Source of the DNA: JBQTIU01 sp052387815
Lineage (GTDB): Bacteria; Pseudomonadota; Alphaproteobacteria; CACIAM-22H2
Assembly: GCA_052387815.1 (NCBI GenBank)
Contig: JBQTIU010000015.1
Span: forward strand, 85,732-149,731
Reading direction: 5' to 3'
Length of the DNA: 64,000 nucleotides
Part shown: positions 37,351-48,899 of the stretch, in pieces
Position numbering within the stretch: the stretch's first letter is position 1
Layout of the letters: each line of letters opens with the position of its first letter
Program-made: the position numbers and the translations under genes
Notes under the pieces: model-generated
The model's database searches: none
The model's input: the letters and a program-made list of their open reading frames with translations, nothing else
Told to the model about the DNA's origin: nothing

Positions 37351-39978
37351 ATGACCGACACCCTCGCCATCCCCGACCCCGACCCCGTCCCGACCCCGCG
37401 CGCCCGGCGCCAGACCCGGCGCGCGGTGCTGATCGCCGATAAGATCGCGGACTGGGTCATCACCGTGGGCGGGCTGCTCGTGATCGTCGCCGTGTTCGGC
37501 ATCCTGGTCTTCCTCGCCCAGGTCGTGGTGCCGCTGTTCACCGACGGCAAGGTCGTGGCCCAGTTGCAGCGCCAGATCGGCCCCGCGTCGGAAGGGCCGG
37601 CACTGGTGGCGAGCACCGACCGGTATCACACCGTCGCCGTCCAACTTGCGCCGGACGGCAAGCTCGGCGTCTATCACCTGAAATCCGGAAAGGCGATCGC
37701 CGCGCCCGGGTTCGATTTTGGCGGAAAGAAAGTCACGGCCGCGAACAGCACGATCACCTGGGACGACGTCGCGTTCGGCTTCGAGGATGGCACGGTCCGC
37801 TTCGGCAGGCTGGCGCCGGTCTACGAGATCCTGACCGCCGACAAGCTGCCAGCCGGCCTGATCCGCCTCGACGAGCGCGACCGGACCGACGGCAAGGCCG
37901 TCTACTCGGCCATTCCCGGCAGCCAGTTCCGCAAGGCGAGCATCGCCGCGACGCTCGAGGACGAACAGAAGATCTCCGAGACCGGCAAGGCGATCGTCGC
38001 CATCGACTACCATGTCGGTGGCACGGCCGAGCGGCCGACCCGGACCTTCGCCACCGTCGACGCCGACAACATCGTGCGGCTCAGCAATCTCGAGTCGCGC
38101 CTTAACCTCATGACGCGCCAGATGCGCACGACGGCGCGCTCGAGCGTGATGCCAGTCCTGCCCGCGGGCGTGAAAGTGGCCTGGGCGCTGACCACCGACC
38201 AGGGCGATCAGGTCTACGTCGCAGATGACGGCGGCACGGTCTACCGCTTCGACACGCGCGACATGAACGCGCCGAAGCTCGCCGAGACGCTGGATCTCGT
38301 GCCGGGTGACGCCAAGCTGGTTGCCTTCGGCTTCCTGCTCGGCGAGCAGTCTCTTGTCATCGGCGACACGCGCGGAACCGTCGACGTCTATTTCCGCCTC
38401 CGGGTGCCAGCCGCGCGCTCGACAGACGGGTTCACGCTCGTCAAGACGCACGCGCTCGAGCCGCACGCGGGCGCCGTCGTCGCCTTCTCGCCGAGCCAGC
38501 GCGGCAAGATGTTCCTCACGGCCGACGCGAACGGCGAGGTGTGGCTGCGCCACTCGACGAGCGAACAGAGCGTTCTGAAGCTGAAGAAGGTCGGATCGTC
38601 GGGTGCGTACCGCGCGCTGCTTCTGTCTCCGCGCGAGGACGGAATCCTGGCCACCGATGCGAGCGGAAAAATGACCTTCTGGGAGATCGCGGTTCCGCAC
38701 CCCGAGACGACCTTGGGGTCGATCTTCGGCAAGGTCTGGTACGAGGGCTACGATTCCCCGACCTACACGTGGCAATCCTCGGCCGGCACCGACAGCTTCG
38801 AGCCCAAGCTGTCGCTGGTCCCGCTCATCTTCGGCACGATCAAGGCGACGTTCTACGCCCTCCTCTTCGCCGTGCCGATCGCGCTGTTGGCCGCCATCAA
38901 CACGTCGGAATTCGTGCGCCCGACGGTGCGCGCGACCGTGAAGCCGGTCATGGAGATGATGGCCTCGCTGCCCTCCGTCGTGCTTGGCTTCATCGCCGCC
39001 CTCATCCTGGCGCCGATCGTCGAGACCTGGATCGCCGCGGTGCTGATGGCCTTCGTCGGTGTGCCGCTCTGTCTGCTGCTCGCCGCCTATCTGTGGCAGC
39101 TCCTGCCGCAGGGCCTCGTCCTGCGCCTGCAGGGCATCCCGAAATTCGCCTTGATGTTCATGACGCTGGGCCTTGGCTTCTACCTCTCCTATTCGGCCGC
39201 CAGCCAGTTCGAGCGCCTGTTCTTCGCCGGCGACATCAAGGCGTGGGCCAACGGCGACATCGGCAACGCGGCCGGCTTCCTGTTCCTGATTCTGCTGCCG
39301 CTCTGCTTCATTCTGGTCATGCTCGGCGCGCGCGCGGCACTCGGCGACTGGCTGTCGGCGACGACGCGGCGGCGGTCGGGAATCCGGGCCGGCGTCTTCG
39401 ACCTTCTCCGCTGGCTGGCCTTTTTCGTCGTCGCCTGCCTGGTGAGCTACGTGCTCGCCGTCGTCATCGACGCGCTCGGCGGCGATCCGCGCGGCGGAGT
39501 CGTATCGACCTATGTCCAGCGCAACACGCTGGTCGTCGGCTTCGCGATGGCGTTTGCCGTCATCCCGATCATCTACACGATCGCCGAAGACGCGCTAAGC
39601 TCCGTGCCCGAGCATTTGCGCGCGGCATCCCTCGCCTGTGGCGCGACGCCCTGGCAGACGGCGGTGCGCGTGGTCCTGCCCACGGCCGTATCGGGCGTCT
39701 TCGCCGCCGTCATGGTCGGCATGGGCCGGGCCGTCGGCGAGACGATGATCGTGGTCATGGCCGCCGGCAACACGCCCATCCTCGAGTGGAACGTGTTCAA
39801 CGGCCTGCGCGCGCTCTCGGCCAACATCGCCGTCGAGCTCCCCGAGGCGGTCAAGGACGGCACGCTCTACCGCACGCTGTTCCTCGCCGCGCTGACCCTG
39901 TTCGTCATGACCTTCATCGTCAATACCCTGGCAGAGATCGTCCGCCAGCGCTTCCGCATGCGCGCCGTCCAGTTGTGA
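37351..39978 (+). CDS. pstC: PstC: phosphate ABC transporter permease with large N-terminal beta-propeller-like domain
   Basis: Inner-membrane permease half of the phosphate importer, 875 residues against about 320 in E. coli. Helix 1 is at about 33-58. A segment of roughly 380 residues (about 75-450) looks like WD40-style blades (TVAVQLAPDGKLGVYHLKSG, FGFEDGTVRFGRLA, MFLTADANGEVWLRHST) and would lie outside the cytoplasm. The permease core follows from about 485, with the EAA-type loop EDALSSVPEHLRAASLACGA. Long PstC forms are known in other proteobacteria. The base use looks slightly more mixed than in its neighbours. Confidence 0.93.
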   Translation: MTDTLAIPDPDPVPTPRARRQTRRAVLIADKIADWVITVGGLLVIVAVFGILVFLAQVVVPLFTDGKVVAQLQRQIGPASEGPALVASTDRYHTVAVQLAPDGKLGVYHLKSGKAIAAPGFDFGGKKVTAANSTITWDDVAFGFEDGTVRFGRLAPVYEILTADKLPAGLIRLDERDRTDGKAVYSAIPGSQFRKASIAATLEDEQKISETGKAIVAIDYHVGGTAERPTRTFATVDADNIVRLSNLESRLNLMTRQMRTTARSSVMPVLPAGVKVAWALTTDQGDQVYVADDGGTVYRFDTRDMNAPKLAETLDLVPGDAKLVAFGFLLGEQSLVIGDTRGTVDVYFRLRVPAARSTDGFTLVKTHALEPHAGAVVAFSPSQRGKMFLTADANGEVWLRHSTSEQSVLKLKKVGSSGAYRALLLSPREDGILATDASGKMTFWEIAVPHPETTLGSIFGKVWYEGYDSPTYTWQSSAGTDSFEPKLSLVPLIFGTIKATFYALLFAVPIALLAAINTSEFVRPTVRATVKPVMEMMASLPSVVLGFIAALILAPIVETWIAAVLMAFVGVPLCLLLAAYLWQLLPQGLVLRLQGIPKFALMFMTLGLGFYLSYSAASQFERLFFAGDIKAWANGDIGNAAGFLFLILLPLCFILVMLGARAALGDWLSATTRRRSGIRAGVFDLLRWLAFFVVACLVSYVLAVVIDALGGDPRGGVVSTYVQRNTLVVGFAMAFAVIPIIYTIAEDALSSVPEHLRAASLACGATPWQTAVRVVLPTAVSGVFAAVMVGMGRAVGETMIVVMAAGNTPILEWNVFNGLRALSANIAVELPEAVKDGTLYRTLFLAALTLFVMTFIVNTLAEIVRQRFRMRAVQL

Positions 39979-40007
39979 CCCGTCCGGCCCTCAAAAAGAA
40001 GGATGAC

Positions 40008-41744
40008 ATGCCGGCCGCCACCGCCGACGCGGTCGCCGTCCGGACCGCCCCGCGGGCGCGCGTCCGCGGCCTTGCGACCGACCTCTCGGCGCGCGGCGAG
40101 CCCGCGCTCTGGCTGTTTGGCGGCGCGCTGGCGCTCGGGATCGTCATGATCGTCGGTTTCCTGATGCTGGTCTTCTGGAACGGCGTCATCACGTTTTGGC
40201 CGAAGCCGATCCAGGTCGCGACGCTGACCAACGGCGCGGCCGTCGCCGGCGAACCGACGCGCGACGAGCCTTACCGGCTCGGCGCCGAGCAACTCGCCAA
40301 GCTGCCCGAAGCGGTCCGCCGCCAAGTCATCGCCAACCAGGGCTTTGCGCATCGGACCCTTCTCCGGATCGGAAACTACGACCTCTACAACGAGGATTTC
40401 CGCTGGGTGCCCGACTTCGAGGTGGCGAAGGTCGAAACGCCGCCCGGCCTGTACTTCGTCGAGCGGCTGGAATGGGGCCCGTTCGTCGGCCGCGTCAAGT
40501 CGGTGGATCTCGACGGCCAGGTCATGGACGGAGCCGGGGTCGACCGCGCGCGGCTCGACGCCGCTCACGATGAGGCGCGCGCCCGCTGGAAGCGCGTGCG
40601 TCGCATCGAGCACGGCGAAATCGGTGTCGTGAACCGCAAGATCGAGCAGGAGCGCCTTGCCGCACGCAAGGCCGCGCGGCGCTACGGCGAGGGCAGCGTC
40701 GAGCACCGGCGCGCGGCCGAGGAGGCCCAACGCCGGACCGCCGAGATCGTGATCGAGTACGACCGGCTCGCCGCCGAGGCGCGGACAATCAAGGACACCG
40801 ACGCGCGGGCGACCATCACGCTGGCCGACATCGACGGCCGCGAAAAGACGCTCAAGCTTTCCGATCTCGTGCGCTTCTACCCGGCGAACGAGATGACGCT
40901 CGCGGAAAAGCTTGGCGTCTACCTGTCGCGCTGGGGCGAGTTCCTGATCGAGGAGCCGCGCGAGGCGAACACCGAGGGCGGCGTCTGGCCGGCGATCTTC
41001 GGCACCTTCGCCATGACGCTCCTGATGGTGGTCGTGGTGGCGCCGTTCGGCGTCGTCACGGCGCTCTACCTGCGGGAGTACGCCAAGCAGGGCCGGATCG
41101 TCTCGGCGGTGCGCATCGCGGTCAACAACCTCGCCGGCGTGCCCTCGATCGTCTACGGCGTGTTCGGCCTCGGGTTCTTCGCCTACATCCTCGGCGGGAC
41201 GATCGACGAGGTCTTCTTCCCCGAGCGCCTGCCCGCCCCCACCTTCGGGACCGGCGGCCTGCTATGGGCCTCGCTCACGCTCGCCCTGCTCACCGTGCCG
41301 GTGGTGATCGTCGCCGCCGAGGAGGCGCTCGCCGCCGTGCCCCGCTCGCTGCGCGAAGGCTCGCTCGCCTGCGGCGCCTCGAAATGGCAGACCATCCGCT
41401 ACGTCGTGCTGCCGCGCGCCCTGCCCGGCATCATGACCGGCCTCATCCTCGCCATGGCGCGCGGCGCCGGCGAGGTGGCGCCCCTCATGCTGGTCGGCGT
41501 CGTCAAGCTCGCGCCGGAGCTCCCCATCGACGGCTTCTTCCCCTATATACATCTCGAGCGCAGCTTCATGCATCTGGGCTTCCACATCTACGACGTCGGC
41601 TTTCAGTCGCGGAACTCGGAGGCCGGCAAGCCGATGGTGTTCGTCACCACCCTGCTCTTGATCGCGCTGATCGCAGCCATGAACGCCGCGGCGATCGTGG
41701 TCCGCAACCGCCTCAAGCGCCGCTTCGCGGGCGGCCAGTTTTAG
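40008..41744 (+). CDS. pstA: PstA: phosphate ABC transporter permease with large helical insert
   Basis: Second permease subunit, 578 residues, about twice the minimal PstA. A helix at about 35-60 is followed by a charged insert to about residue 320. Its middle (ARLDAAHDEARARWKRVRR, then RRAAEEAQRRTAEIVIEYD) is strongly helical and probably coiled coil. Six helices follow, with the EAA-type loop EEALAAVPRSLREGSLACGA. I chose the ATG at 40008, with AAGGA upstream. A GTG at 39975, overlapping the pstC stop, would add 11 residues. Confidence 0.93.
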   Translation: MPAATADAVAVRTAPRARVRGLATDLSARGEPALWLFGGALALGIVMIVGFLMLVFWNGVITFWPKPIQVATLTNGAAVAGEPTRDEPYRLGAEQLAKLPEAVRRQVIANQGFAHRTLLRIGNYDLYNEDFRWVPDFEVAKVETPPGLYFVERLEWGPFVGRVKSVDLDGQVMDGAGVDRARLDAAHDEARARWKRVRRIEHGEIGVVNRKIEQERLAARKAARRYGEGSVEHRRAAEEAQRRTAEIVIEYDRLAAEARTIKDTDARATITLADIDGREKTLKLSDLVRFYPANEMTLAEKLGVYLSRWGEFLIEEPREANTEGGVWPAIFGTFAMTLLMVVVVAPFGVVTALYLREYAKQGRIVSAVRIAVNNLAGVPSIVYGVFGLGFFAYILGGTIDEVFFPERLPAPTFGTGGLLWASLTLALLTVPVVIVAAEEALAAVPRSLREGSLACGASKWQTIRYVVLPRALPGIMTGLILAMARGAGEVAPLMLVGVVKLAPELPIDGFFPYIHLERSFMHLGFHIYDVGFQSRNSEAGKPMVFVTTLLLIALIAAMNAAAIVVRNRLKRRFAGGQF

Positions 41745-41753
41745 GGGCAGCGC

Positions 41754-42563
41754 ATGGCCACCGTACTCGCCGCCCCGGCGACCGCCACCCATTTGCGCCC
41801 CGGCCCCGAGGGCGCCAATCTCGCGGTCTTGGGCTTCAGCCTCTGGTACGGCGCCAAGCAGGCGCTGTTCGACATCGACCTCGAGGTCCAAAAGGGCCTG
41901 GTGACGGCGCTGATCGGCCCCTCGGGCTGCGGCAAGTCGACCCTGTTGCGGGCGCTCAATCGGATGAACGACTTGATCGACAACGTTCGCATCGCCGGCC
42001 GGATGCTGCTCGAGGGCGCCGACATCTACGGGCGGGGGATCGACGTCATCGGTTTACGCAAACGCATGGGCATGGTCTTCCAGAAGCCCAACCCCTTCCC
42101 GATGTCGATCCATGACAACGTCGTCTATCCGTTGCGGGTCGACGGCGAGCGCGACCGCCGCGCCCTGGCGGCGGCCGGCGAGCGGGCACTCCGGGCCGCC
42201 GCCCTGTGGGACGAGGTCAAGGACCGCCTCGACGACAGCGCCCTCGACCTGTCCGGCGGCCAGCAGCAGCGCCTGTGCATCGCCCGCGCCATCGTCGCCG
42301 ACCCCGATTTCCTGCTCATGGACGAGCCGTGCTCGGCGCTCGACCCGATCGCCACCTCGAAGATCGAGGAGCTGATCGACGAGCTCAAGGGGCGCTACAC
42401 GATCCTCATCGTCACCCACAACATGCAGCAGGCGGCGCGGGTTTCGGACAACACCGCGTTCCTGTATCTCGGCCGCTTGATCGAATACGGGGACACCGAC
42501 ATGGTCTTCACCAACCCCATGGTGGAGAAGACGCAGGACTACGTGACCGGCCGGTTCGGCTGA
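41754..42563 (+). CDS. pstB: PstB: phosphate ABC transporter ATPase
   Basis: ATPase that drives the Pst importer, 269 residues. Walker A is GPSGCGKSTLLRALNRMNDL, the signature is LSGGQQQRLCIARAIVADP, and Walker B is FLLMDEPCSALDP. The switch His is in ILIVTHNMQQAARV. It begins 9 bases after pstA. Confidence 0.97.
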   Translation: MATVLAAPATATHLRPGPEGANLAVLGFSLWYGAKQALFDIDLEVQKGLVTALIGPSGCGKSTLLRALNRMNDLIDNVRIAGRMLLEGADIYGRGIDVIGLRKRMGMVFQKPNPFPMSIHDNVVYPLRVDGERDRRALAAAGERALRAAALWDEVKDRLDDSALDLSGGQQQRLCIARAIVADPDFLLMDEPCSALDPIATSKIEELIDELKGRYTILIVTHNMQQAARVSDNTAFLYLGRLIEYGDTDMVFTNPMVEKTQDYVTGRFG

Positions 42564-42574
42564 CGGAGGCGCCG

Positions 42575-43300
42575 ATGGTTTCCGAACACATCGTCAAGTC
42601 GTTCGACGACGCGCTGAAGCGCCTCGACACCATGATCGCGCGCATGGGCGGCCTCGCGGAGGCGCAGCTCGCCGGCGCCATCGAGGCGATGGCCAAGCGC
42701 GATTCCGAGCGCGCCCAAGCGATCGTCGAGGGCGACGACAAGATCGACGACCTCGAGCGCGAGATCGACGAGCTGGCGCTGCGGCTGCTGGCGCTGCGCC
42801 AGCCGATGGCAAGGGATCTGCGGATCATCCTCGCCAGCTTGCGCATCGGCGCCGACCTCGAGCGCATCGCCGATTACGCCGCCAACGTCGCCAAGCGCAC
42901 CATCGCGCTCAACCAGGTGGCGCCGGTGAGGCCCGTGCACGCCGTCCCGCGCATGGGCAAGGTGGCGCAGCAGATGATCAAGGACGTGCTCGACGCCTAC
43001 GCGGCCCGCGACGTCGAGCGGGCGGTCGCGGTGTGGAACCGCGACGAGGAAGTCGACGAGATGTATTCGGGCCTGTTCCGCGAGCTCCTCACCTACATGA
43101 TGGAGGACCCGCGCAACATCACCGCCTCCACCCATCTCCTGTTCATCGCCAAGAACATCGAGCGCATCGGCGACCACGCCACCAACATCGCCGAGACCAT
43201 CCACTTCCTGGTGGTCGGCACCAAGCTCGGCGCCCAGCGCCCGAAGGGCGACACGGCGAGCTTCGCGGTGATCCGGCCCGCAGGCGGGAAGACGCCGTGA
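42575..43300 (+). CDS. phoU: PhoU: phosphate signalling regulator
   Basis: Two three-helix PhoU domains in 241 residues, linking Pst transport to PhoR control. Metal-binding motifs of the family appear as RIGADLERIADYAANVAKR and KNIERIGDHATNIAETIHF. GGAGG lies 5 bases before the ATG, and the gene follows pstB by 11 bases. Its end overlaps the phoB start. Confidence 0.96.
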   Translation: MVSEHIVKSFDDALKRLDTMIARMGGLAEAQLAGAIEAMAKRDSERAQAIVEGDDKIDDLEREIDELALRLLALRQPMARDLRIILASLRIGADLERIADYAANVAKRTIALNQVAPVRPVHAVPRMGKVAQQMIKDVLDAYAARDVERAVAVWNRDEEVDEMYSGLFRELLTYMMEDPRNITASTHLLFIAKNIERIGDHATNIAETIHFLVVGTKLGAQRPKGDTASFAVIRPAGGKTP

Positions 43301-43989
43301 AGGCGCATATCCTGGTGGTCGAGGACGAGCCGGCGCTGGTCGAGCTGCTGCGCTACAACCTCGAGAAGGAAGATTTCCGGGTGTCGGCGGCCGCCGACGG
43401 CGAGGAGGCGCTCGCCGCGCTCGCCGTGGACAAGCCCGATCTGGTGATCCTCGACTGGATGCTGCCGCTGGTCTCGGGCCTCGAGGTCTGCCGCCAGCTG
43501 CGCCGCAAGCCGGACACCAGCGGCCTGCCGGTCATCATGCTGACGGCGCTCGGCGAGGAGGCCGACCGCATGCGCGGCTTCGCGGTCGGCGCCGACGACT
43601 ACCTCGCCAAGCCCTTCTCGCCGCGCGAGCTCGTCGCGCGCGTGCATGCCGTCCTGCGCCGCGCCCGCCCGGCGGTGGCGGGGCAGAGTCTGAGTTATGC
43701 CGGCATGGTGGTGGACCCCATGGAGCGCCGGGTGGTGCGCAACGGCCGGCCGGTGCATCTCGGGCCGACCGAGTTCCGCCTGCTCGTCGTCCTCATCGAG
43801 CGGCCCGGCCGGGTATTGAGCCGCGAGCAGCTCCTCGACGCGGTGTGGGGCCGCGAGGCGGAGGTCGAGGAGCGCACGGTCGATGCCCATATCGCCCGGC
43901 TGCGCCGCGCCCTCAACGGCCCGGGCGAGGCCGACCTCATCCGCACGGTCAGGGCGGCGGGCTACGCGCTTGACGCGCGCGGCCCGTAG
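43297..43989 (+). CDS. phoB: PhoB: phosphate-regulon response regulator
   Basis: OmpR/PhoB-type regulator of 230 residues with a GTG start overlapping the phoU stop (GTGA). The receiver has phosphorylation site Asp53 in LVILDWMLPLVSG and conserved Lys in DYLAKPFSPREL. The winged-helix DNA-binding domain includes LGPTEFRLLVVLIERPGRVL and VDAHIARLRRALN. Its likely kinase is PhoR at the other end of the cluster, and its likely target is the Pho box at 36240. Confidence 0.96.
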   Translation: MKAHILVVEDEPALVELLRYNLEKEDFRVSAAADGEEALAALAVDKPDLVILDWMLPLVSGLEVCRQLRRKPDTSGLPVIMLTALGEEADRMRGFAVGADDYLAKPFSPRELVARVHAVLRRARPAVAGQSLSYAGMVVDPMERRVVRNGRPVHLGPTEFRLLVVLIERPGRVLSREQLLDAVWGREAEVEERTVDAHIARLRRALNGPGEADLIRTVRAAGYALDARGP

Positions 43990-44188
43990 GGGCGCGGCAG
44001 TGCCCGCCGGTCAACGACCCGCCCGCGCGGGCGGGTTTTGAACCCGCCCCTACATGGGCAACGACGCAGGCCGGTCGCTAGGGTCGACGCATTGCCTCGC
44101 CGGTCTTAAGACCCGCCCGCGGGCCGGTTTGAAACCGGCCCCTACAATGTCATTTCGGGTGTAGGGGCGGGTCTTCGACCCGCCCGCG
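43990..44188. repeat. GC-rich mosaic palindromic repeat cluster D
   Basis: At least four stems, including GACCCGCCCGCGCGGGCGGG, CCGGTTTGAAACCGG and GGGGCGGGTCTTCGACCCGC, fill the whole space between phoB and the minus-strand cupin. The repeats may also act as transcript ends for both genes. Sequences CGACGCAGGC and GCATTGCCTCGC are shared with cluster E. Confidence 0.8.
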
Positions 44189-44629
44189 CTAAACCTCGAC
44201 GGTGCCGTATTTCGCCGGCATGAGGACTTCGAGGAACTCCATGTCTGGGGACCAGTCGAACAGGTCGTGGTGGATGTTGGCCGGCATGCAGACGCAGTCG
44301 CCGGCCTTCAACTTCACGTTGCCATGCCCCTTGTACCAGAATGTCATCCAGCCCCTGAGGCAATAGACCATCTGGAAATCGAGGGTGTGGCGATGCCGGC
44401 CGGTACCGCCCTGGCTTGGCCCCAAGGGGCGAACGACATGCGCGTCGACCCGCCCGCCGGTGGCCCGCCGGATGCCGAGATCGCGGTAGACGTAGAACGA
44501 GCGCAAGCCCTCGCCCTTGAAGTCCGCCTCGCGCATGCGCACCACCGAGAACCGGTTCGCCGCGCGTCGCGGTGCGACGCGCTGCGCGCCGACCCGCGGT
44601 TTCGCCTTATTGCGTTGCGGGATGGTCAT
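44189..44629 (-). CDS. Cytoplasmic cupin-domain protein
   Basis: A protein of 146 residues with a basic, disordered N-terminus (NKAKPRVGAQRVAPRRAANR) and a C-terminal cupin. HRHTLDFQMVYCLRGWMTFW is motif 1, and LKAGDCVCMPANIHHDLFDW is motif 2. GGAGAAG lies upstream of the ATG at 44629. It diverges from the phoX-like gene and ends at repeat cluster D. The substrate is unknown. Confidence 0.8.
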   Translation of the reverse strand: MTIPQRNKAKPRVGAQRVAPRRAANRFSVVRMREADFKGEGLRSFYVYRDLGIRRATGGRVDAHVVRPLGPSQGGTGRHRHTLDFQMVYCLRGWMTFWYKGHGNVKLKAGDCVCMPANIHHDLFDWSPDMEFLEVLMPAKYGTVEV

Positions 44630-44781
44630 GAATCTTCTCCCTTCCTCGCCGTTCCCCGGCGTTCTTTCAAGCTGGCGGGCAAGATAACATAAGGCGGCCC
44701 GGGAGGTAAGTTGGCGCTGGCACGGGTGGTTCGGCGGGCGTAAAATCGTTCGCACCCGGAACCGGCCAGGAGGACCCAAGG

Positions 44782-46743
44782 ATGCGCGACCCCGCCCTCG
44801 ACGAAGACGCCGACCAGGATATTGGCGTCAACCCCTCATCGACCCCCGCGATCGGGGAGATCATCGCCCGGCGCCTGTCGCGCCGCGAGGCCCTTAAGGG
44901 GGTCGCCGCCTCGGCCGCCTTCGGCCTGTTCGGCGGCGTGCTTGCCCGCGCGGCCGGCGCGCAAGCTTTCCCGTCCTCGCTTAGCTTCGCCGAGATCGCG
45001 CACGGGCTCGACGACCAGCACCACGTCGCCTCCGGCTACGGCGTCCAGGTCCTGATCCGGTGGGGCGATGCGGTGTTCAAGGACGCCCCCGCCTTCGACC
45101 CCCTGCGCCAGAGCGCGGCGGCGCAAGCCCGGCAATTCGGCTACGACAACGATTTCCTCGCCTTCCTGCCGCTGCCGCGCGGCTCGCGCAATTCCGAGCG
45201 CGGCGTCTTGTGCTCGAACCACGAGCGCAACACCCCGGCGCTGATGTGGCCGGCGGCGGCCGGCAACGACCCGGCCAAGTTCACCCGCGAGCAGGTGGAC
45301 GTGGAAATGGCCTCGCAAGGCCACACCTTCGTCGAGATCCGCAAGGCCGGCGGGCGCTGGCAGGTGGTCGAGGACAGCCCCCACAACCGGCGCTTCACCG
45401 CGCTCGCCGCCGAATTCCGGGTCGGCGGGCCGGCCGCCGGCCACGCGCGCATCAAGACCGCCGCCGACCCCGCCGGGACCCGGATCACCGGCACGCTCAA
45501 CAACTGCGCCGGCGGCACCACGCCGTGGGGCACGGTGTTGAGCGGGGAGGAGAACTTCCACAGCTATTTCATCGGCGAGGCCGAGAAATCGCCCGAGGCC
45601 GCCGCCTACAAGCGCTACGGGATCGCGGGGCGCGGCCGCTATGCCTGGGGCCGCCACCACGACCGCTTCAACCTCGACCGCGAGAGGAACGAGCCCAACC
45701 GCTTCGGCTGGGTCATCGAGATGGACCCCTACGAGCCGGCCTCGGTTCCGGTCAAGCGCACCGCGCTCGGCCGCTGCAAGCACGAGGGGGCGGCGACCGC
45801 GGTGAGCCACGACGGCCGCGTCGCGGTCTACACCGGCGATGACGAGCGCTTCGAGTACGTCTACAAATTCGTCTCCCGCGGCCGCTTCGATCCCGACAAC
45901 CGCGCCGCCAATCGCGACCTCCTGGACGAGGGCACGCTCTACGTCGCCCGCTTCGAGGCCGACGGCACCATGCGGTGGCTGCCGCTGGTCTTCGCCGACG
46001 GCCCGCTGACCCCCGCCAACGGCTTCTCGAGCCAGGCCGACGTGGTGATCGAGGCGCGCCGGGCGGGCGACCTGCTCGGCGCCACGCCGATGGACCGGCC
46101 CGAGGACGTCGAGGCGCACCCCGCCACCGGCCGGGTCTACGTCGTGCTCACATACAACGAGCGGCGCAAGCCAGCCTCCGACCCCAATCCCCGCGAGCGC
46201 GCCAACGCCGCCAACCCGCGCGCCAACAACAAATTCGGTCAGATCATCGAGATCGTGCCGCCTTTGGTCGACGGCCGGCCCGACCACGCCGCCACCCAGT
46301 GCCGCTGGGAGTTCTTCCTGTTGGGCGGCGACCCGGGGAACCCGGCGCACGGCGCCAAGTACCAGGGCCCGTTGTCGGCGAACGGCTGGCTTGCCTGCCC
46401 GGACAACGTCGCCTTCGACCCCCAGGGGCGGATCTGGATCGCCACCGACGGACAGGACGACGCGGTCGGGTTCGCCGACAGCCTCTATGGCGCCGACACG
46501 GCCGGGCCCGGCCGCGGCATCACGCGGCTGTTCTTCAACGCCCCGCGCGGGGCCGAGGTCTGCGGGCCCGAGTTCACGCCCGACGGCACCACCCTGTTCC
46601 TCGCCATTCAGCACCCGGGGGAAGAGAAGGAGTCGACCTTTGAGCGGCCGTCGACCCGCTGGCCCGACTTCAAGGAAGGAATGCCGCCGCGCCCGGCGGT
46701 GGTGGCAATCACCAAGGACGGCGGCGGCGAGATCGGCGGCTGA
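44782..46743 (+). CDS. phoX: PhoX-family alkaline phosphatase (DUF839)
   Basis: Predicted Ca2+/Fe3+-dependent phosphatase that frees phosphate from organic esters in the periplasm. It has 653 residues. The N-terminal LSRREALKGV, followed by a hydrophobic stretch to about residue 55, is a Tat signal. Family motifs are TPWGTVLSGEENFHSYFI, RPEDVEAHPATGRVYVVL and GPEFTPDGTTLFLAIQHPGE. It follows the phoB-pst region and precedes a CpdB-type nucleotidase, supporting a phosphate-starvation role. A weak Pho box-like stretch lies at about 44741-44755. Confidence 0.87.
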   Translation: MRDPALDEDADQDIGVNPSSTPAIGEIIARRLSRREALKGVAASAAFGLFGGVLARAAGAQAFPSSLSFAEIAHGLDDQHHVASGYGVQVLIRWGDAVFKDAPAFDPLRQSAAAQARQFGYDNDFLAFLPLPRGSRNSERGVLCSNHERNTPALMWPAAAGNDPAKFTREQVDVEMASQGHTFVEIRKAGGRWQVVEDSPHNRRFTALAAEFRVGGPAAGHARIKTAADPAGTRITGTLNNCAGGTTPWGTVLSGEENFHSYFIGEAEKSPEAAAYKRYGIAGRGRYAWGRHHDRFNLDRERNEPNRFGWVIEMDPYEPASVPVKRTALGRCKHEGAATAVSHDGRVAVYTGDDERFEYVYKFVSRGRFDPDNRAANRDLLDEGTLYVARFEADGTMRWLPLVFADGPLTPANGFSSQADVVIEARRAGDLLGATPMDRPEDVEAHPATGRVYVVLTYNERRKPASDPNPRERANAANPRANNKFGQIIEIVPPLVDGRPDHAATQCRWEFFLLGGDPGNPAHGAKYQGPLSANGWLACPDNVAFDPQGRIWIATDGQDDAVGFADSLYGADTAGPGRGITRLFFNAPRGAEVCGPEFTPDGTTLFLAIQHPGEEKESTFERPSTRWPDFKEGMPPRPAVVAITKDGGGEIGG

Positions 46744-46787
46744 GCGCGCTCGCCGCCGCGCCCGATTCCAGATCGAGGAGGACCAAG

Positions 46788-48752
<1,965 letters not shown>

Positions 48753-48756
48753 CGAC

Positions 48757-48895
48757 GACGCAGGCGCGAGGCGTTGCCTCGCGGGGCGATGCCCCGCGGG
48801 TTTCCGACCGGCAGGTCGTGAGACCCGCCCTTACGAAATGTCGGCGCGATTCCCCTTGCAGGGGCTGGTTTCAAACCGGCCCGTTTCTTGCGCCC
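48757..48895. repeat. GC-rich mosaic palindromic repeat cluster E
   Basis: Includes GCGAGGCGTTGCCTCGC, GCGGGGCGATGCCCCGC and CTGGTTTCAAACCGGCCCG. It separates cpdB from ald, which end facing each other, and shares CGACGCAGGC with cluster D. Confidence 0.75.
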
Positions 48896-48899
48896 GCCG

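Noticed and set aside
43990..44188. Repeat cluster considered as a CRISPR array
   Set aside because: The units are palindromic, of variable length and spacing, with no regular unique spacers and no cas genes.
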